Of a stretch of DNA of 19,892 bases, positions 1-7,560 are shown one piece after another (position 1 is the stretch's first letter; the number at the start of each line of letters is the position of its first letter). Under the pieces are notes generated by a model. It searched no databases, was not told the DNA's origin, and saw nothing but the letters and a program-made list of their open reading frames with translations. This DNA comes from Anaerolineales bacterium (GTDB taxonomy: Bacteria > Chloroflexota > Anaerolineae > Anaerolineales > Villigracilaceae), in assembly GCA_025966435.1 (NCBI GenBank), contig JAICRQ010000013.1:1-19892 (forward strand), read 5' to 3'. The position numbers were made by a program, and so were the translations under genes.

Positions 1-1
1 G

Positions 2-415
2 GCTGGCGATGGATACATGGTCGCAGCGGGCGTCCCGACGCCGCGCCCCGACCATGCAACAGTCCTGGCGCAGCTCGCGCTGGATATGCTGGACTTCGTC
101 AGACGGGAGGAATTCCTCGGCGGCAGGCATTCCATTGAGATCCGCATCGGCTTGAATTCCGGTCCGCTGATCGCGGGGGTGATCGGGCGTAAAAAATACT
201 TCTACGCTCTGTGGGGTGACATGGTCAATACTGCCAGCCGCATGGAAAGCCACGGCGAAAGCGGAAAGATCCAGATCACCCACGAGACCTATGAGCTTGT
301 CAAAGATGAGTTTGAATGCGAATACATTGGCGAGATCACGGTCAAAGGCAAAGGTAAAATGGAAGCCTGGCACTTGCTCGCCCGGAAAGAAGAAAGGAGT
401 CTGTCACATGCCTGA
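2..415 (+). CDS. Class III adenylate/guanylate cyclase, C-terminal part (5' cut by window)
   Basis: The open frame enters from the window edge at base 2, so the N-terminus is missing. The visible 137 residues are the C-terminal half of a class III nucleotidyl cyclase catalytic domain, which makes cAMP or cGMP from the nucleoside triphosphate. Family landmarks are the GDGYM segment with the second metal-binding Asp, IRIGLNSGPLIAGVIG, and WGDMVNTASRM with the transition-state Asn and Arg. The tail (VKGKGKMEAWHLL) is the usual end of these domains. The position that is Asp or Thr in most purine-recognition sites (YDIWG in mammalian enzymes) is Ala here (YALWG), so substrate preference cannot be read. 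The next gene starts inside the last codons of this one, which suggests a shared transcript. The upstream sensor domain is not visible. Confidence 0.9.
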   Translation, partial: AGDGYMVAAGVPTPRPDHATVLAQLALDMLDFVRREEFLGGRHSIEIRIGLNSGPLIAGVIGRKKYFYALWGDMVNTASRMESHGESGKIQITHETYELVKDEFECEYIGEITVKGKGKMEAWHLLARKEERSLSHA

Positions 416-821
416 ATCTGCTCTCGCAAAGAAGATGAAGTTAAAACCCAACGCGAAAGCCGCGGTCATCAATGCCCCGGAAAACTATGTGGATGAGTTG
501 AGGCATGACACAGCCCTATCACCTACTATCCGAGGCAAATTCGATTGGATCCAGATCTTCGTCCGGAACAAAGCCGAGCTGGAGTCGCTTGCCCCAAAGG
601 CTGCCAAAGCCTTACGACCCGAATCCATGCTGTGGATTTCCTTCCCGAAAGGCAGCTCCAAAATCCAGACCGACCTGACCCGCGACAAAGGCTGGGAGAG
701 TCTCCAGACTTTGGATTTGAAATGGATCACGCTCGTTTCTGTCAACGAGACCTGGTCCGCCTTCGCCCTGCGACCTTACAGGGAAGGCGAAGAAAAACAG
801 TCGTTCCAGTTAGGAGCATAA
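408..821 (+). CDS. DUF3052 family protein
   Basis: This 137-residue protein starts at the ATG at 408, eight bases before the cyclase gene ends. An AAAGGAG ribosome site at 393-399 lies inside the cyclase gene with good spacing, which favours this start over the longer open frame that begins at 216. The protein resembles DUF3052: an N-terminal KKMKLKPNAKAAVINAPENY segment, a central WIQIFVRNKAELE segment, then MLWISFPKGSSKIQTDLTRD and a C-terminal VNETWSAFALRP. The family has no established biochemical role. It is soluble, with no signal peptide or membrane segment. The 8-bp overlap implies translational coupling to the cyclase. The family call is by motif recall; the function is unknown. Confidence 0.85.
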   Translation: MPESALAKKMKLKPNAKAAVINAPENYVDELRHDTALSPTIRGKFDWIQIFVRNKAELESLAPKAAKALRPESMLWISFPKGSSKIQTDLTRDKGWESLQTLDLKWITLVSVNETWSAFALRPYREGEEKQSFQLGA

Positions 822-859
822 GACGTAATACTAGGTGACTATCACTTAAGGAGTATAGT

Positions 860-1084
860 ATGTGCAGAAGTATTAAACAATTAAGGAATTCGGAAATCCC
901 CGCTACAGAAGAGGAGATCCGCTCCGCGGCGCTACAGTTTGTGAGAAAGGTCAGCGGCTATCGCAAGCCGTCAAGAGCGAATCAGGCGGTATTCGATCAG
1001 GCAGTTGAAGAAGTGGCGCAAGTGACACAGAGATTGCTCGATCATCTCAGCACGCATCATCCTCAAGTTGCCGAATCAGCTTGA
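860..1084 (+). CDS. DUF2277 family small protein
   Basis: This 74-residue protein starts MCRSIKQLR and continues with TEEEIRSAALQFVRKVSGYRKPSRANQ split over two blocks, which is the hallmark of DUF2277. A strong ribosome site (TAAGGAG, about 847-853) precedes the ATG at 860. The family consists of short single-domain proteins that keep the N-terminal MCRSI and the VSGxRKPSRAN core; its function is not known. The composition suggests a compact helical cytosolic protein. It lies 38 bp after the DUF3052 gene and 46 bp before the saccharopine-dehydrogenase-like gene, all on the plus strand, so it may be cotranscribed with both, but I see no functional link. Confidence 0.9.
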   Translation: MCRSIKQLRNSEIPATEEEIRSAALQFVRKVSGYRKPSRANQAVFDQAVEEVAQVTQRLLDHLSTHHPQVAESA

Positions 1085-1130
1085 AGTCTTTCGCACTACA
1101 GCAAAGAAGGGGTAATGCAAAGGAGAACTC

Positions 1131-2810
1131 ATGAACATCCTCATCCTGGGTGGTTATGGGACGTTCGGCGGCAGACTGGCTCACCTGCTTGCCGAGGACG
1201 AAAGGTTAACCTTATTGCTCGCCGGGCGGTCCATACAAAAGGCGAAAAAATTCTGCGAAGGGTTGCCCTCTGGTGCACAAAAAGTGCCGGTGTTCTTTGA
1301 TCGAAATGGAAACGTCGAAGCTCAGATTCAGGAGATCCATCCAGATCTCGTGGTGGACGCGATGGGTCCGTTCCAGGTCTATGGTGAGGATCCGTACCGT
1401 GTGGTGAAGGCGTGTATTGCAAACGGGGTGAATTACATGGACCTGGCAGATGGGTCCGATTTTGTAAAGGGAGTTCGTCAATTCGATGAGGAAGCTAAAG
1501 CGAAAGGTATTTATGTCCTCTCAGGGGTCAGCAGTTTTCCTGTCCTCACAGCAGCGGTGGTGCGGAAACTTTCGTATGACATGACGTGCGTCAATACCAT
1601 TAAAGGCGGCATCGCGCCTTCTCCGTATGCGGGCGTTGGCTTAAACGTCATTCGAGCGATTACCTCCTATGCCGGAAAACCCGTATCTCTGACCCGAAAT
1701 GGAACGCCATCTACAGGCTACGGGCTGACCGAAACGATGCGCTACACAATTTGCCCTCCAGGGTATTTGCCGCTTCATAATACATTGTTCTCGCTCGTAG
1801 ATGTCCCTGACCTGAAAGTGCTCCCTGACCTCTGGCCCGAGCTTGACTCAATCTGGCTGGGTGCAGGACCTGTCCCTGAAGTCCTGCACAGGATGTTGAT
1901 CGGTCTTTCGTGGCTGGTGCGACTCAGAATCCTGCCGTCGCTGCTACCATTCGCATCGTTATTTCATTTTGTGATCAACATCCTCCGCTGGGGCGAGCAT
2001 CGAGGCGGCATGTTCGTTTCGGTCGAGGGAACAAATCAAGCAGGAAAAAGGATCGAGCGATCCTGGCATTTATTGGCAGAGGGCGGCGACGGTCCCTTCA
2101 TCCCTTCCATGGCAGTGCAGGCTCTCATACTTAACTGCCTGGCTGGGAAAGAGCCGTCCGCAGGCGCGCGTCCCGCAACCCAAGAACTGGAAGTCGCTGA
2201 CTACGAGGAAATATTTCAAAGCCGCACCATTTACACCGGGCAGCGCGAATCCATTGCCGATGCCGAAACTGCGCCTCTTTACAAACGGATTCTGAGTGAG
2301 GCATGGGACGCATTACCCGCGCCCATCGCTGCCTTACATAACGTTATCTCAAAGGAACACAAAGCCGAGGGCTTTGCGCGGGTCGAAACGGGGAAACATC
2401 CCTTTGCGCGACTGCTCGCGGCGTTGTACGGGTTTCCACAGGCAGGTAAGCAGGTGCCTGTGAAAGTCTCATTCCACCGGAGAGACGGCGGCGAACTCTG
2501 GGAGCGGGATTTCGCTGGCAGAAAATTTTCAACCTTTCAATCGGAGGGGAAAGGCTATGCAGATAAACTTGTGCTAGAGAAGTTCGGTCCGGTCACATTC
2601 TGGATGGCTCTGGTGTTGAAAGGGAGAGAATTGCATTCTGCCACTCGCCGTTGGAGCGTCTTCGGCATCCCGCTGCCTCTCACACTTGCTCCGAACTCGA
2701 CCGTCTATGAATATGCCGACGGCGATGATTTTTGCTTCCACGTGGAAGTGAAGCACTGGCTGATGGGCTTGATCGTGAGATATAAGGGGAAACTTCGAGT
2801 TGTCAATTAG
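1131..2810 (+). CDS. Saccharopine dehydrogenase-like NAD(P)-binding protein fused to DUF4166
   Basis: This is a 559-residue two-part protein. Residues 1 to about 140 form a Rossmann domain with the GGYGTFGG nucleotide-binding loop at residues 7-14 and the VVDAMGPFQVYG segment typical of saccharopine-dehydrogenase-like oxidoreductases. A hydrophobic stretch near residues 250-290 may associate with membrane. Residues from about 383 (YKRILSEAWDALP) to the end match DUF4166, including the RRDGGELWERDF and SVFGIPLPL segments. Such fusions are known, but their substrate is not; it should not be called a lysine-pathway enzyme. The ATG at 1131 has an AAAGGAG ribosome site at about 1118-1124. A terminator follows at 2868-2897. 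Confidence 0.87.
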   Translation: MNILILGGYGTFGGRLAHLLAEDERLTLLLAGRSIQKAKKFCEGLPSGAQKVPVFFDRNGNVEAQIQEIHPDLVVDAMGPFQVYGEDPYRVVKACIANGVNYMDLADGSDFVKGVRQFDEEAKAKGIYVLSGVSSFPVLTAAVVRKLSYDMTCVNTIKGGIAPSPYAGVGLNVIRAITSYAGKPVSLTRNGTPSTGYGLTETMRYTICPPGYLPLHNTLFSLVDVPDLKVLPDLWPELDSIWLGAGPVPEVLHRMLIGLSWLVRLRILPSLLPFASLFHFVINILRWGEHRGGMFVSVEGTNQAGKRIERSWHLLAEGGDGPFIPSMAVQALILNCLAGKEPSAGARPATQELEVADYEEIFQSRTIYTGQRESIADAETAPLYKRILSEAWDALPAPIAALHNVISKEHKAEGFARVETGKHPFARLLAALYGFPQAGKQVPVKVSFHRRDGGELWERDFAGRKFSTFQSEGKGYADKLVLEKFGPVTFWMALVLKGRELHSATRRWSVFGIPLPLTLAPNSTVYEYADGDDFCFHVEVKHWLMGLIVRYKGKLRVVN

Positions 2811-2867
2811 ACAATTGAATTTGTTACGGGGATAATCCACACGACTTTGCAGCTTTCTGTTGCTTCC

Positions 2868-2897
2868 ACAATGCACTTCAGAGCGCATTGTATTTTT
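2868..2897 (+). terminator. Rho-independent terminator after the DUF4166 gene
   Basis: A 7-bp stem (ACAATGC at 2868-2874 with GCATTGT at 2885-2891) is followed by ATTTTT. It separates the transcript that ends at 2810 from the lipoprotein pair that starts at 2958. Confidence 0.7.
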
Positions 2898-2957
2898 AAT
2901 TCGGGAACTCTTCGCAGCCCTGCGGTGTATAGAGATTAATACTTGGAAGGAAAAACT

Positions 2958-4127
2958 ATGCAAAAACTGTCTTATGTATTTGCGATCCTTATCTTTATGG
3001 GATGCGCACCTATTTCTCAACCTGCCGAACTCAGTACTGGAGAATCAGATGTACCCTCGGTAGAAACCACTTTACCGATCACAGAGCCAGCAAATTCTGA
3101 TATGAGTTGTCTATCACCTGTCCTCAAGATGAGCACCGAACGAGCCGCGCACTCGGCAACACTCCTGCCTGATGGAAAAGCGTTAATTGCGGGTGGCTTC
3201 CGCGAAGAAGGCACATCCGAAATTGCGATTGCCAGCGCCGAAATCTTCGATCCCGTCAGCAATACATTTACTCCGACAAATGATATGAACGAGCCGCGCA
3301 ATGGGCATACATCAACCTTATTGCCCAATGGGAAGGTACTCCTGGCAGGCGGCTGGAATCAACAGGGGCGGACTGCGACGGCTGAATTGTATGATCCACT
3401 GACCGGGACATTCGAGTACACGGGGAGCTTGATGGCGCCCAGGCAGGGATTGACAGCAATTTTGCTGAATAACGGTCAAGTGCTGATCGCGGGTGGAGAC
3501 TCAGCCCGGAATACTCCACAGCTCACTGCGGAACTGTATGACCCCGCCACAGAAACGTTTACTTCAACAGGAACCTTGAAGGACGGACGTTTTGGTCACA
3601 CAGCCACTCTCCTTTCTGACGGAAAGGTCCTCCTAATCGGCGGCACCTCCGGCAACGACAATATCCTCGCCAGCGCTGAGATATTTGATCCGGAGACCGA
3701 GCAATTCACGCCCACAGGGGATGCGCATGTAGTTCGATATAAACATTCGGCTGTCTTGCTCCAGGATGGAAACGTCCTCATTCTGGGTGGTGCCGATCAG
3801 ATGGATTGGAACGGCAAATATGACAGTGCCGAAATCTATGACGCCAAAGCAGGCACGTTTTTACAGATTTCCAATATGAATGAAGAAAGGTTCAAGCTCG
3901 CCGATGCGGCGGTTCTGCTCTCGGATGGAAATGTTCTGGTTGGCGGCGGAAGCCGGCAAATCGAGATCTTCGATGCAAAGAGCCAGACATTCATCCCGGA
4001 CGGCACCCTGGACGATGATTATTACTTCTCGGTGCTGACAGGTCTGAACAACGGTCAGGTTCTGATCACGGGTGGGTATAACGGCAACATCCTGCCCAGC
4101 AGCAAAGCCTGGCTGTATTGCGGATAA
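2958..4127 (+). CDS. Kelch-repeat lipoprotein (predicted seven-bladed beta-propeller)
   Basis: The ATG at 2958 has a GGAAGG ribosome site at 2945-2950; an in-frame TTG at 2943 overlaps that site and is less likely. The 389-residue product begins with a lipoprotein signal (LIFMGC, lipid-modified Cys16), so it should be anchored on the outer face of the cytoplasmic membrane. After a linker rich in Ser, Thr and Glu come seven repeats of about 45-50 residues, each with the Kelch pattern H(S/T)xxLLxDGKVLxxGG followed by a SAEIYDPxTxTFT segment. The number fits a closed propeller, usually a scaffold for protein or glycan binding. No catalytic motif accompanies it. A 21-bp gap to the next lipoprotein gene suggests an operon, and the two may work together. 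Confidence 0.88.
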   Translation: MQKLSYVFAILIFMGCAPISQPAELSTGESDVPSVETTLPITEPANSDMSCLSPVLKMSTERAAHSATLLPDGKALIAGGFREEGTSEIAIASAEIFDPVSNTFTPTNDMNEPRNGHTSTLLPNGKVLLAGGWNQQGRTATAELYDPLTGTFEYTGSLMAPRQGLTAILLNNGQVLIAGGDSARNTPQLTAELYDPATETFTSTGTLKDGRFGHTATLLSDGKVLLIGGTSGNDNILASAEIFDPETEQFTPTGDAHVVRYKHSAVLLQDGNVLILGGADQMDWNGKYDSAEIYDAKAGTFLQISNMNEERFKLADAAVLLSDGNVLVGGGSRQIEIFDAKSQTFIPDGTLDDDYYFSVLTGLNNGQVLITGGYNGNILPSSKAWLYCG

Positions 4128-4148
4128 AACCAAATACAAGGACATACG

Positions 4149-4751
4149 ATGTTAAGAAAATATTCCTTCTCTTTCCTTCTTATGATTACCGTGCTCATGG
4201 CGGGCTGCACGACCACAGCAGCGTCCCAGTCAGATGTGGTCAAGGCGCTTGCCGATCCTACCTCAACTGCACTGGCTGAAACTTCGTCACCTAATGTGTC
4301 TGTCACAGAAGAAGCTCTGCCACATGACCCTCCCGCGAGCTGCCCCGTAACCACTCCGCAGGACCCTGTCTTCGTGCCGCCTTCCCCTTATGACTCGCTG
4401 GGGTTTGAAGGTGTCTTCTGGTATGGGTCCAATTCTCTTTGGACGGCGCTCCCCAACGATGGGGTTTGGTGGGGTTTGCCTCACAACCCTTCCGGCTATA
4501 CCCAGAAACTGTTCTGGTGGCGGGAGGGATACGTCTGGACGGAAGAACCCGAGCCGGATCTCATCGTCACAGGCGAACGTTTGGATGCGCCTGCGCCGCC
4601 GCTCGTCAGCTCAAAGGGGACGAATGCATACGCCGCTGATATCGGCTCTGCCATGCTGGTCGGCGTCGATTTCCCTACGCTCGGCTGCTGGAAGATCACA
4701 GGGAAGTACGCTGATGCGGATCTCAGTTTTGTGATATGGGTTGCCCCATAA
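4149..4751 (+). CDS. Predicted lipoprotein of unknown function
   Basis: This 200-residue protein starts at the ATG at 4149 with AAGGA a few bases upstream. It has a clear lipobox (VLMAGC, Cys20), then a low-complexity Ser/Thr/Ala/Pro linker to about residue 65. The folded part is rich in Trp and Gly (SNSLWTALPNDGVWWGLP) and ends in a GCWKITGKYADADLSFVIWV segment. Two further Cys flank the folded part and could form a disulfide. I do not recognise a named domain; proteins of this type are usually annotated as hypothetical. The short gap after the Kelch lipoprotein gene and the terminator at 4769 make it the last gene of a two-gene unit. Confidence 0.8.
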   Translation: MLRKYSFSFLLMITVLMAGCTTTAASQSDVVKALADPTSTALAETSSPNVSVTEEALPHDPPASCPVTTPQDPVFVPPSPYDSLGFEGVFWYGSNSLWTALPNDGVWWGLPHNPSGYTQKLFWWREGYVWTEEPEPDLIVTGERLDAPAPPLVSSKGTNAYAADIGSAMLVGVDFPTLGCWKITGKYADADLSFVIWVAP

Positions 4752-4768
4752 TGATTCCTGAATAAACG

Positions 4769-4803
4769 AAAGAGCCTTCCGCCTAGTCAGCGGAAGGCTC
4801 TTT
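4769..4803. terminator. Bidirectional terminator between convergent operons
   Basis: A perfect 14-bp stem (AAAGAGCCTTCCGC at 4769-4782 with GCGGAAGGCTCTTT at 4790-4803) encloses a 7-nt loop. It is followed by T-rich sequence on the plus strand, and its outer A/T pairs supply a U-run on the minus strand. It can end both the lipoprotein transcript and the convergent transporter transcript. Its last base is also the last base of the ATPase stop codon. Confidence 0.92.
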
Positions 4804-5564
4804 TATTCGATGGCGCTTCTGAGCTTTTTTGCCAGCTCACCAAAATGTGGAGTATAGCGGATGTCGTCCTGCCGCGGGCGCGGCAAGTCTACTTCGATAT
4901 CCAGCTTGACTTTGCCAGGACGCTGCGTCAATACGAGCACACGGTCCGCCAAAAAGAGGGATTCGTTGATGGAATGCGTCACCATGATGACGGTTTTTTG
5001 CCGCCTCTGCCAGATGCGCGAGAGCTCGTTCCACATCCGTTCGCGTGTCAGGGCGTCCAGGGAGCCGAAGGGCTCATCGAGCAGGAGCAGGTCCGGGTCG
5101 TGGATGAGCGCCCGGGCGATCGCCACGCGCTGCGCCATCCCGCCAGAGAGATCACGCGGCAATGAGTCCTCGAATCCCTGCAAGCCGACGAGCTCGATCA
5201 TCTCCTGTGCCTTCGCGCGCGCAGAGACTTGCTCCATTTGCTGCACCTCCAGGGGGAGCTTGATATTCTCGATCACCGTGCGCCAGGGCATCAGGTTTGC
5301 CTGTTGAAAGACCATGCCGATGTTCGGCTGTTCGCCGTGACCGAACAGGAACGAACCCGATGTCGGGGCGATCAAGCCTGCCAGGATGCGCAGAAGAGTG
5401 GTCTTGCCGGAACCCGACGGACCCAGCACACAGACGAATTCCCGGGGATGGACATCGAAGGAAACCTCGTCCAGCGCGCGCAATCCGCCGTTGTTATCCG
5501 GGAACACGGCACTCAAATTACGGATGGAGAGGATGGGAGTGTGAGGCATAGTGTGATATGTCAT
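4803..5564 (-). CDS. ABC transporter ATP-binding protein of the riboflavin uptake operon
   Basis: This is a 253-residue ABC ATPase of the nitrate/taurine/pyrimidine-precursor class. Walker A is GPSGSGKT (residues 48-55), the Q-loop Gln is at 87, the signature LSGGMAQ at 139-145, Walker B LLLLDEP at 159-165 and the switch His at 197, so all catalytic elements are present. It should energise the permease encoded upstream. By sequence alone it could be called a nitrate or sulfonate ATPase; the FMN riboswitch heading the operon points to riboflavin. The first ATG (5564) lies inside a dispersed repeat and has no ribosome site. The in-frame ATG at 5549, giving MPHTPILSIRN, fits family N-termini as well or better. 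The gene ends in the bidirectional terminator. Confidence 0.92.
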   Translation of the reverse strand: MTYHTMPHTPILSIRNLSAVFPDNNGGLRALDEVSFDVHPREFVCVLGPSGSGKTTLLRILAGLIAPTSGSFLFGHGEQPNIGMVFQQANLMPWRTVIENIKLPLEVQQMEQVSARAKAQEMIELVGLQGFEDSLPRDLSGGMAQRVAIARALIHDPDLLLLDEPFGSLDALTRERMWNELSRIWQRRQKTVIMVTHSINESLFLADRVLVLTQRPGKVKLDIEVDLPRPRQDDIRYTPHFGELAKKLRSAIE

Positions 5565-5664
5565 TGCGAGGACGAAACGCGGAGCGTTCCAACCGAAGCA
5601 ATCTCCTCTTGCTAGGTAGCAGGAGATTGCTTCGTCAGGGTGAGCGCCTTCCTCGCAACGACAT
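5558..5664. repeat. Composite palindromic dispersed repeat (TCATTGCGAGGA family)
   Basis: This is a 107-bp imperfect palindrome. The outer arms ATGTCATTGCGAGGA (5558-5572) and TCCTCGCAACGACAT (5650-5664) pair with one mismatch. An inner perfect 13-bp inverted repeat, GAAGCAATCTCCT (5595-5607) with AGGAGATTGCTTC (5621-5633), contains a further GCTA-GG-TAGC hairpin in its loop. From memory, such TCATTGCGAG...GAAGCAATCTCC elements occur dispersed in many bacterial genomes. This copy fills the binding-protein/ATPase junction and touches both the stop codon of one gene and the possible start of the other. Confidence 0.85.
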
Positions 5665-6644
5665 CAGGGAATGAACTCATTTGTAAACGCCTTACTCAAA
5701 TCCATCTCTTCCGTGATGAGACCCATCTCAAGCAAGATGTCTTGCATGTTCTCCCAGGCTTGCGGGTCCGAATGACCGAGGTGCTCCGCCTTCCACTGCA
5801 AGATGGACGTCGCCAGGATCTCACTTTGTACAGCACGGTCTAGATCGGCAAAGTTGGGAATATGCGATTCACTTAACTCGAACGCCTCCTCCGGGTTTGC
5901 AATGGTGTCGGCAAGCCCTTTGAGAAACGCGCCGATGAACCGGCGCACCAGGTCCGGGTTTTCGGAAATAATGGTTTCGCTTGCCAGAATCCCATTCGAG
6001 GCAAGCTGCACGTACTCTGCCACGCGGATCTCGGTCACAGGGATCCCGCGCGCGCGCAGCTGGATCGGCTCATTTGCCGCGTATCCGACGATCACATCCT
6101 GCCCACCGGCGGCAAGCAGTTCCACCTGGTTGAAGCCGATTGAGTCGAGGGTCACGTCGCTTTCGCTCATTTCCGCTTCGAATAACAAAGCACGCAAACC
6201 GATATAGTTCGCGCCAAACAGACCCGGCAGACCGATCTTCTTCCCTTTCAAATCCTGTGGGATCAAAACCTCAGCCTCGCTCTTTGCAACGACGGATACA
6301 GGATACTGCTGATACCACGCGGCAACGTACGTGACGGGCAGCCCCTGCGCCCGCGCCAGCAGGACCTGTTCGCCGGAAACAACTGCGAACGGCAGATCGC
6401 CGGCGCCCACCAGCGCGACGCCATCCGTCTCGAATTTGTAATCCATCTCCAGCTCAATCCCCGCTTCGCGGAAATATCCCTTTTCGATCGCGACATAAAA
6501 CGGCGCGAACTGGATGTTCGGAATGTAGCCCATCGGCAGGCTGATCTTTGTCAGTTCGCCTGAACCATTCGTCGGGCTGTTACCGATGCAACCCGAAAGA
6601 GCGAGTGTTATTCCGAGCATGATCAAAACGTACTTTCGAAACAT
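5664..6644 (-). CDS. ribY: ABC transporter substrate-binding lipoprotein, NMT1/THI5-like (RibY-type riboflavin binder)
   Basis: This is a 326-residue lipoprotein (lipobox LALSGC, Cys19) with the NMT1/THI5-like periplasmic-binding fold: MGYIPNIQFAPFYVAIEKGY near residues 38-57, then GDLPFAVVSGEQVLLARAQG and KGKKIGLPGLFGANYIGLRA. The fold is shared by binders of thiamine precursors, nitrate, sulfonates and riboflavin, so the domain does not fix the ligand. The FMN riboswitch in front of the operon supports riboflavin, as in the RibXY transporters predicted in Chloroflexi. The ATG at 6644 has an AAGGAG ribosome site five bases upstream. It lies between permease and ATPase genes, with repeat sequence on both sides. 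Confidence 0.88.
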   Translation of the reverse strand: MFRKYVLIMLGITLALSGCIGNSPTNGSGELTKISLPMGYIPNIQFAPFYVAIEKGYFREAGIELEMDYKFETDGVALVGAGDLPFAVVSGEQVLLARAQGLPVTYVAAWYQQYPVSVVAKSEAEVLIPQDLKGKKIGLPGLFGANYIGLRALLFEAEMSESDVTLDSIGFNQVELLAAGGQDVIVGYAANEPIQLRARGIPVTEIRVAEYVQLASNGILASETIISENPDLVRRFIGAFLKGLADTIANPEEAFELSESHIPNFADLDRAVQSEILATSILQWKAEHLGHSDPQAWENMQDILLEMGLITEEMDLSKAFTNEFIP

Positions 6645-6664
6645 AGAAACTCCTTGTCATCCCA

Positions 6665-6692
6665 TCATTGCGACGAACACTTCTCGCAATGA
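6665..6692. repeat. Short palindrome of the TCATTGCGA repeat family
   Basis: TCATTGCGA (6665-6673) and TCGCAATGA (6684-6692) form a perfect 9-bp stem with a 10-nt loop. The arm matches the outer arm of the larger element at 5558-5664. It fills the 50-bp gap between the permease stop codon and the ribosome site of the binding-protein gene. Confidence 0.75.
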
Positions 6693-6694
6693 CA

Positions 6695-7480
6695 TTAAAC
6701 TTTTTCCTGCCACCTCAAGAATCTTTTTTCGAGCAATGTCACGATGCCGTATAACAGCAACGCCAGAAAGATCAACATAAACACCGCTACGAAGACCATC
6801 GGTGTGTCATATTGAAAATCTCCCAACTGCAACAGAAAACCAAGCCCCTCCTCCGCGTCCACCAGCTCACCGACGATCGCGCCGATCACTGAGAGGGTCG
6901 CGCCCACGCGCAAGCCGCCGAGAAATACTGGGAGTGAGGCTGGCACTTCCACCTTCCATAAGATCTGAGCACGAGAAGCGCGAAGTGAATCCATCAAGTC
7001 GTACAACGCCGCGGGGACAGCGCGCACACCGACGATCGTGTTCACAAGAACCGGGAAGAACACAATCAACGCGCAAATGACGACTTTAGACAGGATCCCA
7101 TCCCCAAGCCAGATGACCAGCAGCGGTGCAATCGCCACAATCGGAATCGCCTGGCTTGCAACGATATAGGGAGACAGCACCCTTTCCAGAGAGCGGGATC
7201 TCGCCAGCACGTAACCCACAACCGTCGCGAAGAGTGTGCCTGCCAAGAGACCCAGCAGGATTTCGACCAGAGTAATGCCTGTGTGGTAAAGCAAGCTTCC
7301 ATCCCGAAGGGTGGCGAGGAAACGCGTCCACACACTCTGTGGAGAGGGGAGGATAAAGTTCGGGATGCCGCTGTAGCGCGTGAGGAGATACCACACCAAA
7401 ATGCCGGCGAGAATAGAAAATAGCCCAAGCCAATTGCGCGAATGGTTTCGCGGAAGAGTGCGATTAGGGTTCAGGTTCAT
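6695..7480 (-). CDS. ribX: ABC transporter permease (RibX-type, predicted riboflavin uptake)
   Basis: This is a 261-residue integral membrane protein of the binding-protein-dependent transport family with about six membrane segments (near residues 18-37, 68-93, 107-125, 131-152, 193-207 and 226-250). The cytoplasmic coupling loop lies around residues 160-192 (LMDSLRASRAQILWKVEVP, then LPVFLGGLR). The usual Gly of the EAA loop is Arg here, a change I also associate with relatives of this subfamily. It is the first gene of the unit and directly follows the FMN riboswitch leader, so riboflavin or a related flavin is the likely cargo. The ATG at 7480 has no strong ribosome site. The leader hairpin at 7497-7525 ends only 16 bases upstream, so initiation may also be controlled. 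Confidence 0.88.
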   Translation of the reverse strand: MNLNPNRTLPRNHSRNWLGLFSILAGILVWYLLTRYSGIPNFILPSPQSVWTRFLATLRDGSLLYHTGITLVEILLGLLAGTLFATVVGYVLARSRSLERVLSPYIVASQAIPIVAIAPLLVIWLGDGILSKVVICALIVFFPVLVNTIVGVRAVPAALYDLMDSLRASRAQILWKVEVPASLPVFLGGLRVGATLSVIGAIVGELVDAEEGLGFLLQLGDFQYDTPMVFVAVFMLIFLALLLYGIVTLLEKRFLRWQEKV

Positions 7481-7496
7481 GTTAAGATAACGAAAA

Positions 7497-7525
7497 GCGC
7501 CTCGCAGAGAATATCCACGGGGCGC
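7497..7525 (-). other. Leader hairpin next to the ribX start
   Basis: GCGCC and GGCGC arms, with an extended 8-bp stem carrying one mismatch, are followed on the minus strand by TTTTCG just before the start codon. It could be a second terminator or a structure that hides the initiation region. Confidence 0.4.
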
Positions 7526-7526
7526 G

Positions 7527-7559
7527 AAATCAAGCCGCAGCGTACGCGAAGCTTGATTT
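7527..7559 (-). other. Leader hairpin between the two terminator-like stems
   Basis: A perfect 9-bp inverted repeat (AAATCAAGC at 7527-7535, GCTTGATTT at 7551-7559) encloses a 15-nt loop with an internal GCGTACGC palindrome. No U-run follows. Its role in the riboswitch leader is not clear. Confidence 0.45.
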
Positions 7560-7560
7560 G

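Noticed and set aside
826..846. A stretch resembling an SP6/T7-type phage promoter (AATACTAGGTGACTATCACT)
   Set aside because: It matches only part of the SP6 consensus, no phage polymerase or phage gene is nearby, and a GTGA/TCAC mini-palindrome explains the similarity by chance.
2800..2814. TTGTC/GACAA hairpin at the stop codon of the DUF4166 gene as a terminator
   Set aside because: The 5-bp AT-rich stem has no U-run; the stem at 2868-2897 is the convincing terminator.
4803..6644. Nitrate, taurine or thiamine-precursor transport as the function of the ABC genes
   Set aside because: The protein folds allow it, but the FMN riboswitch heading the operon argues for a flavin substrate.
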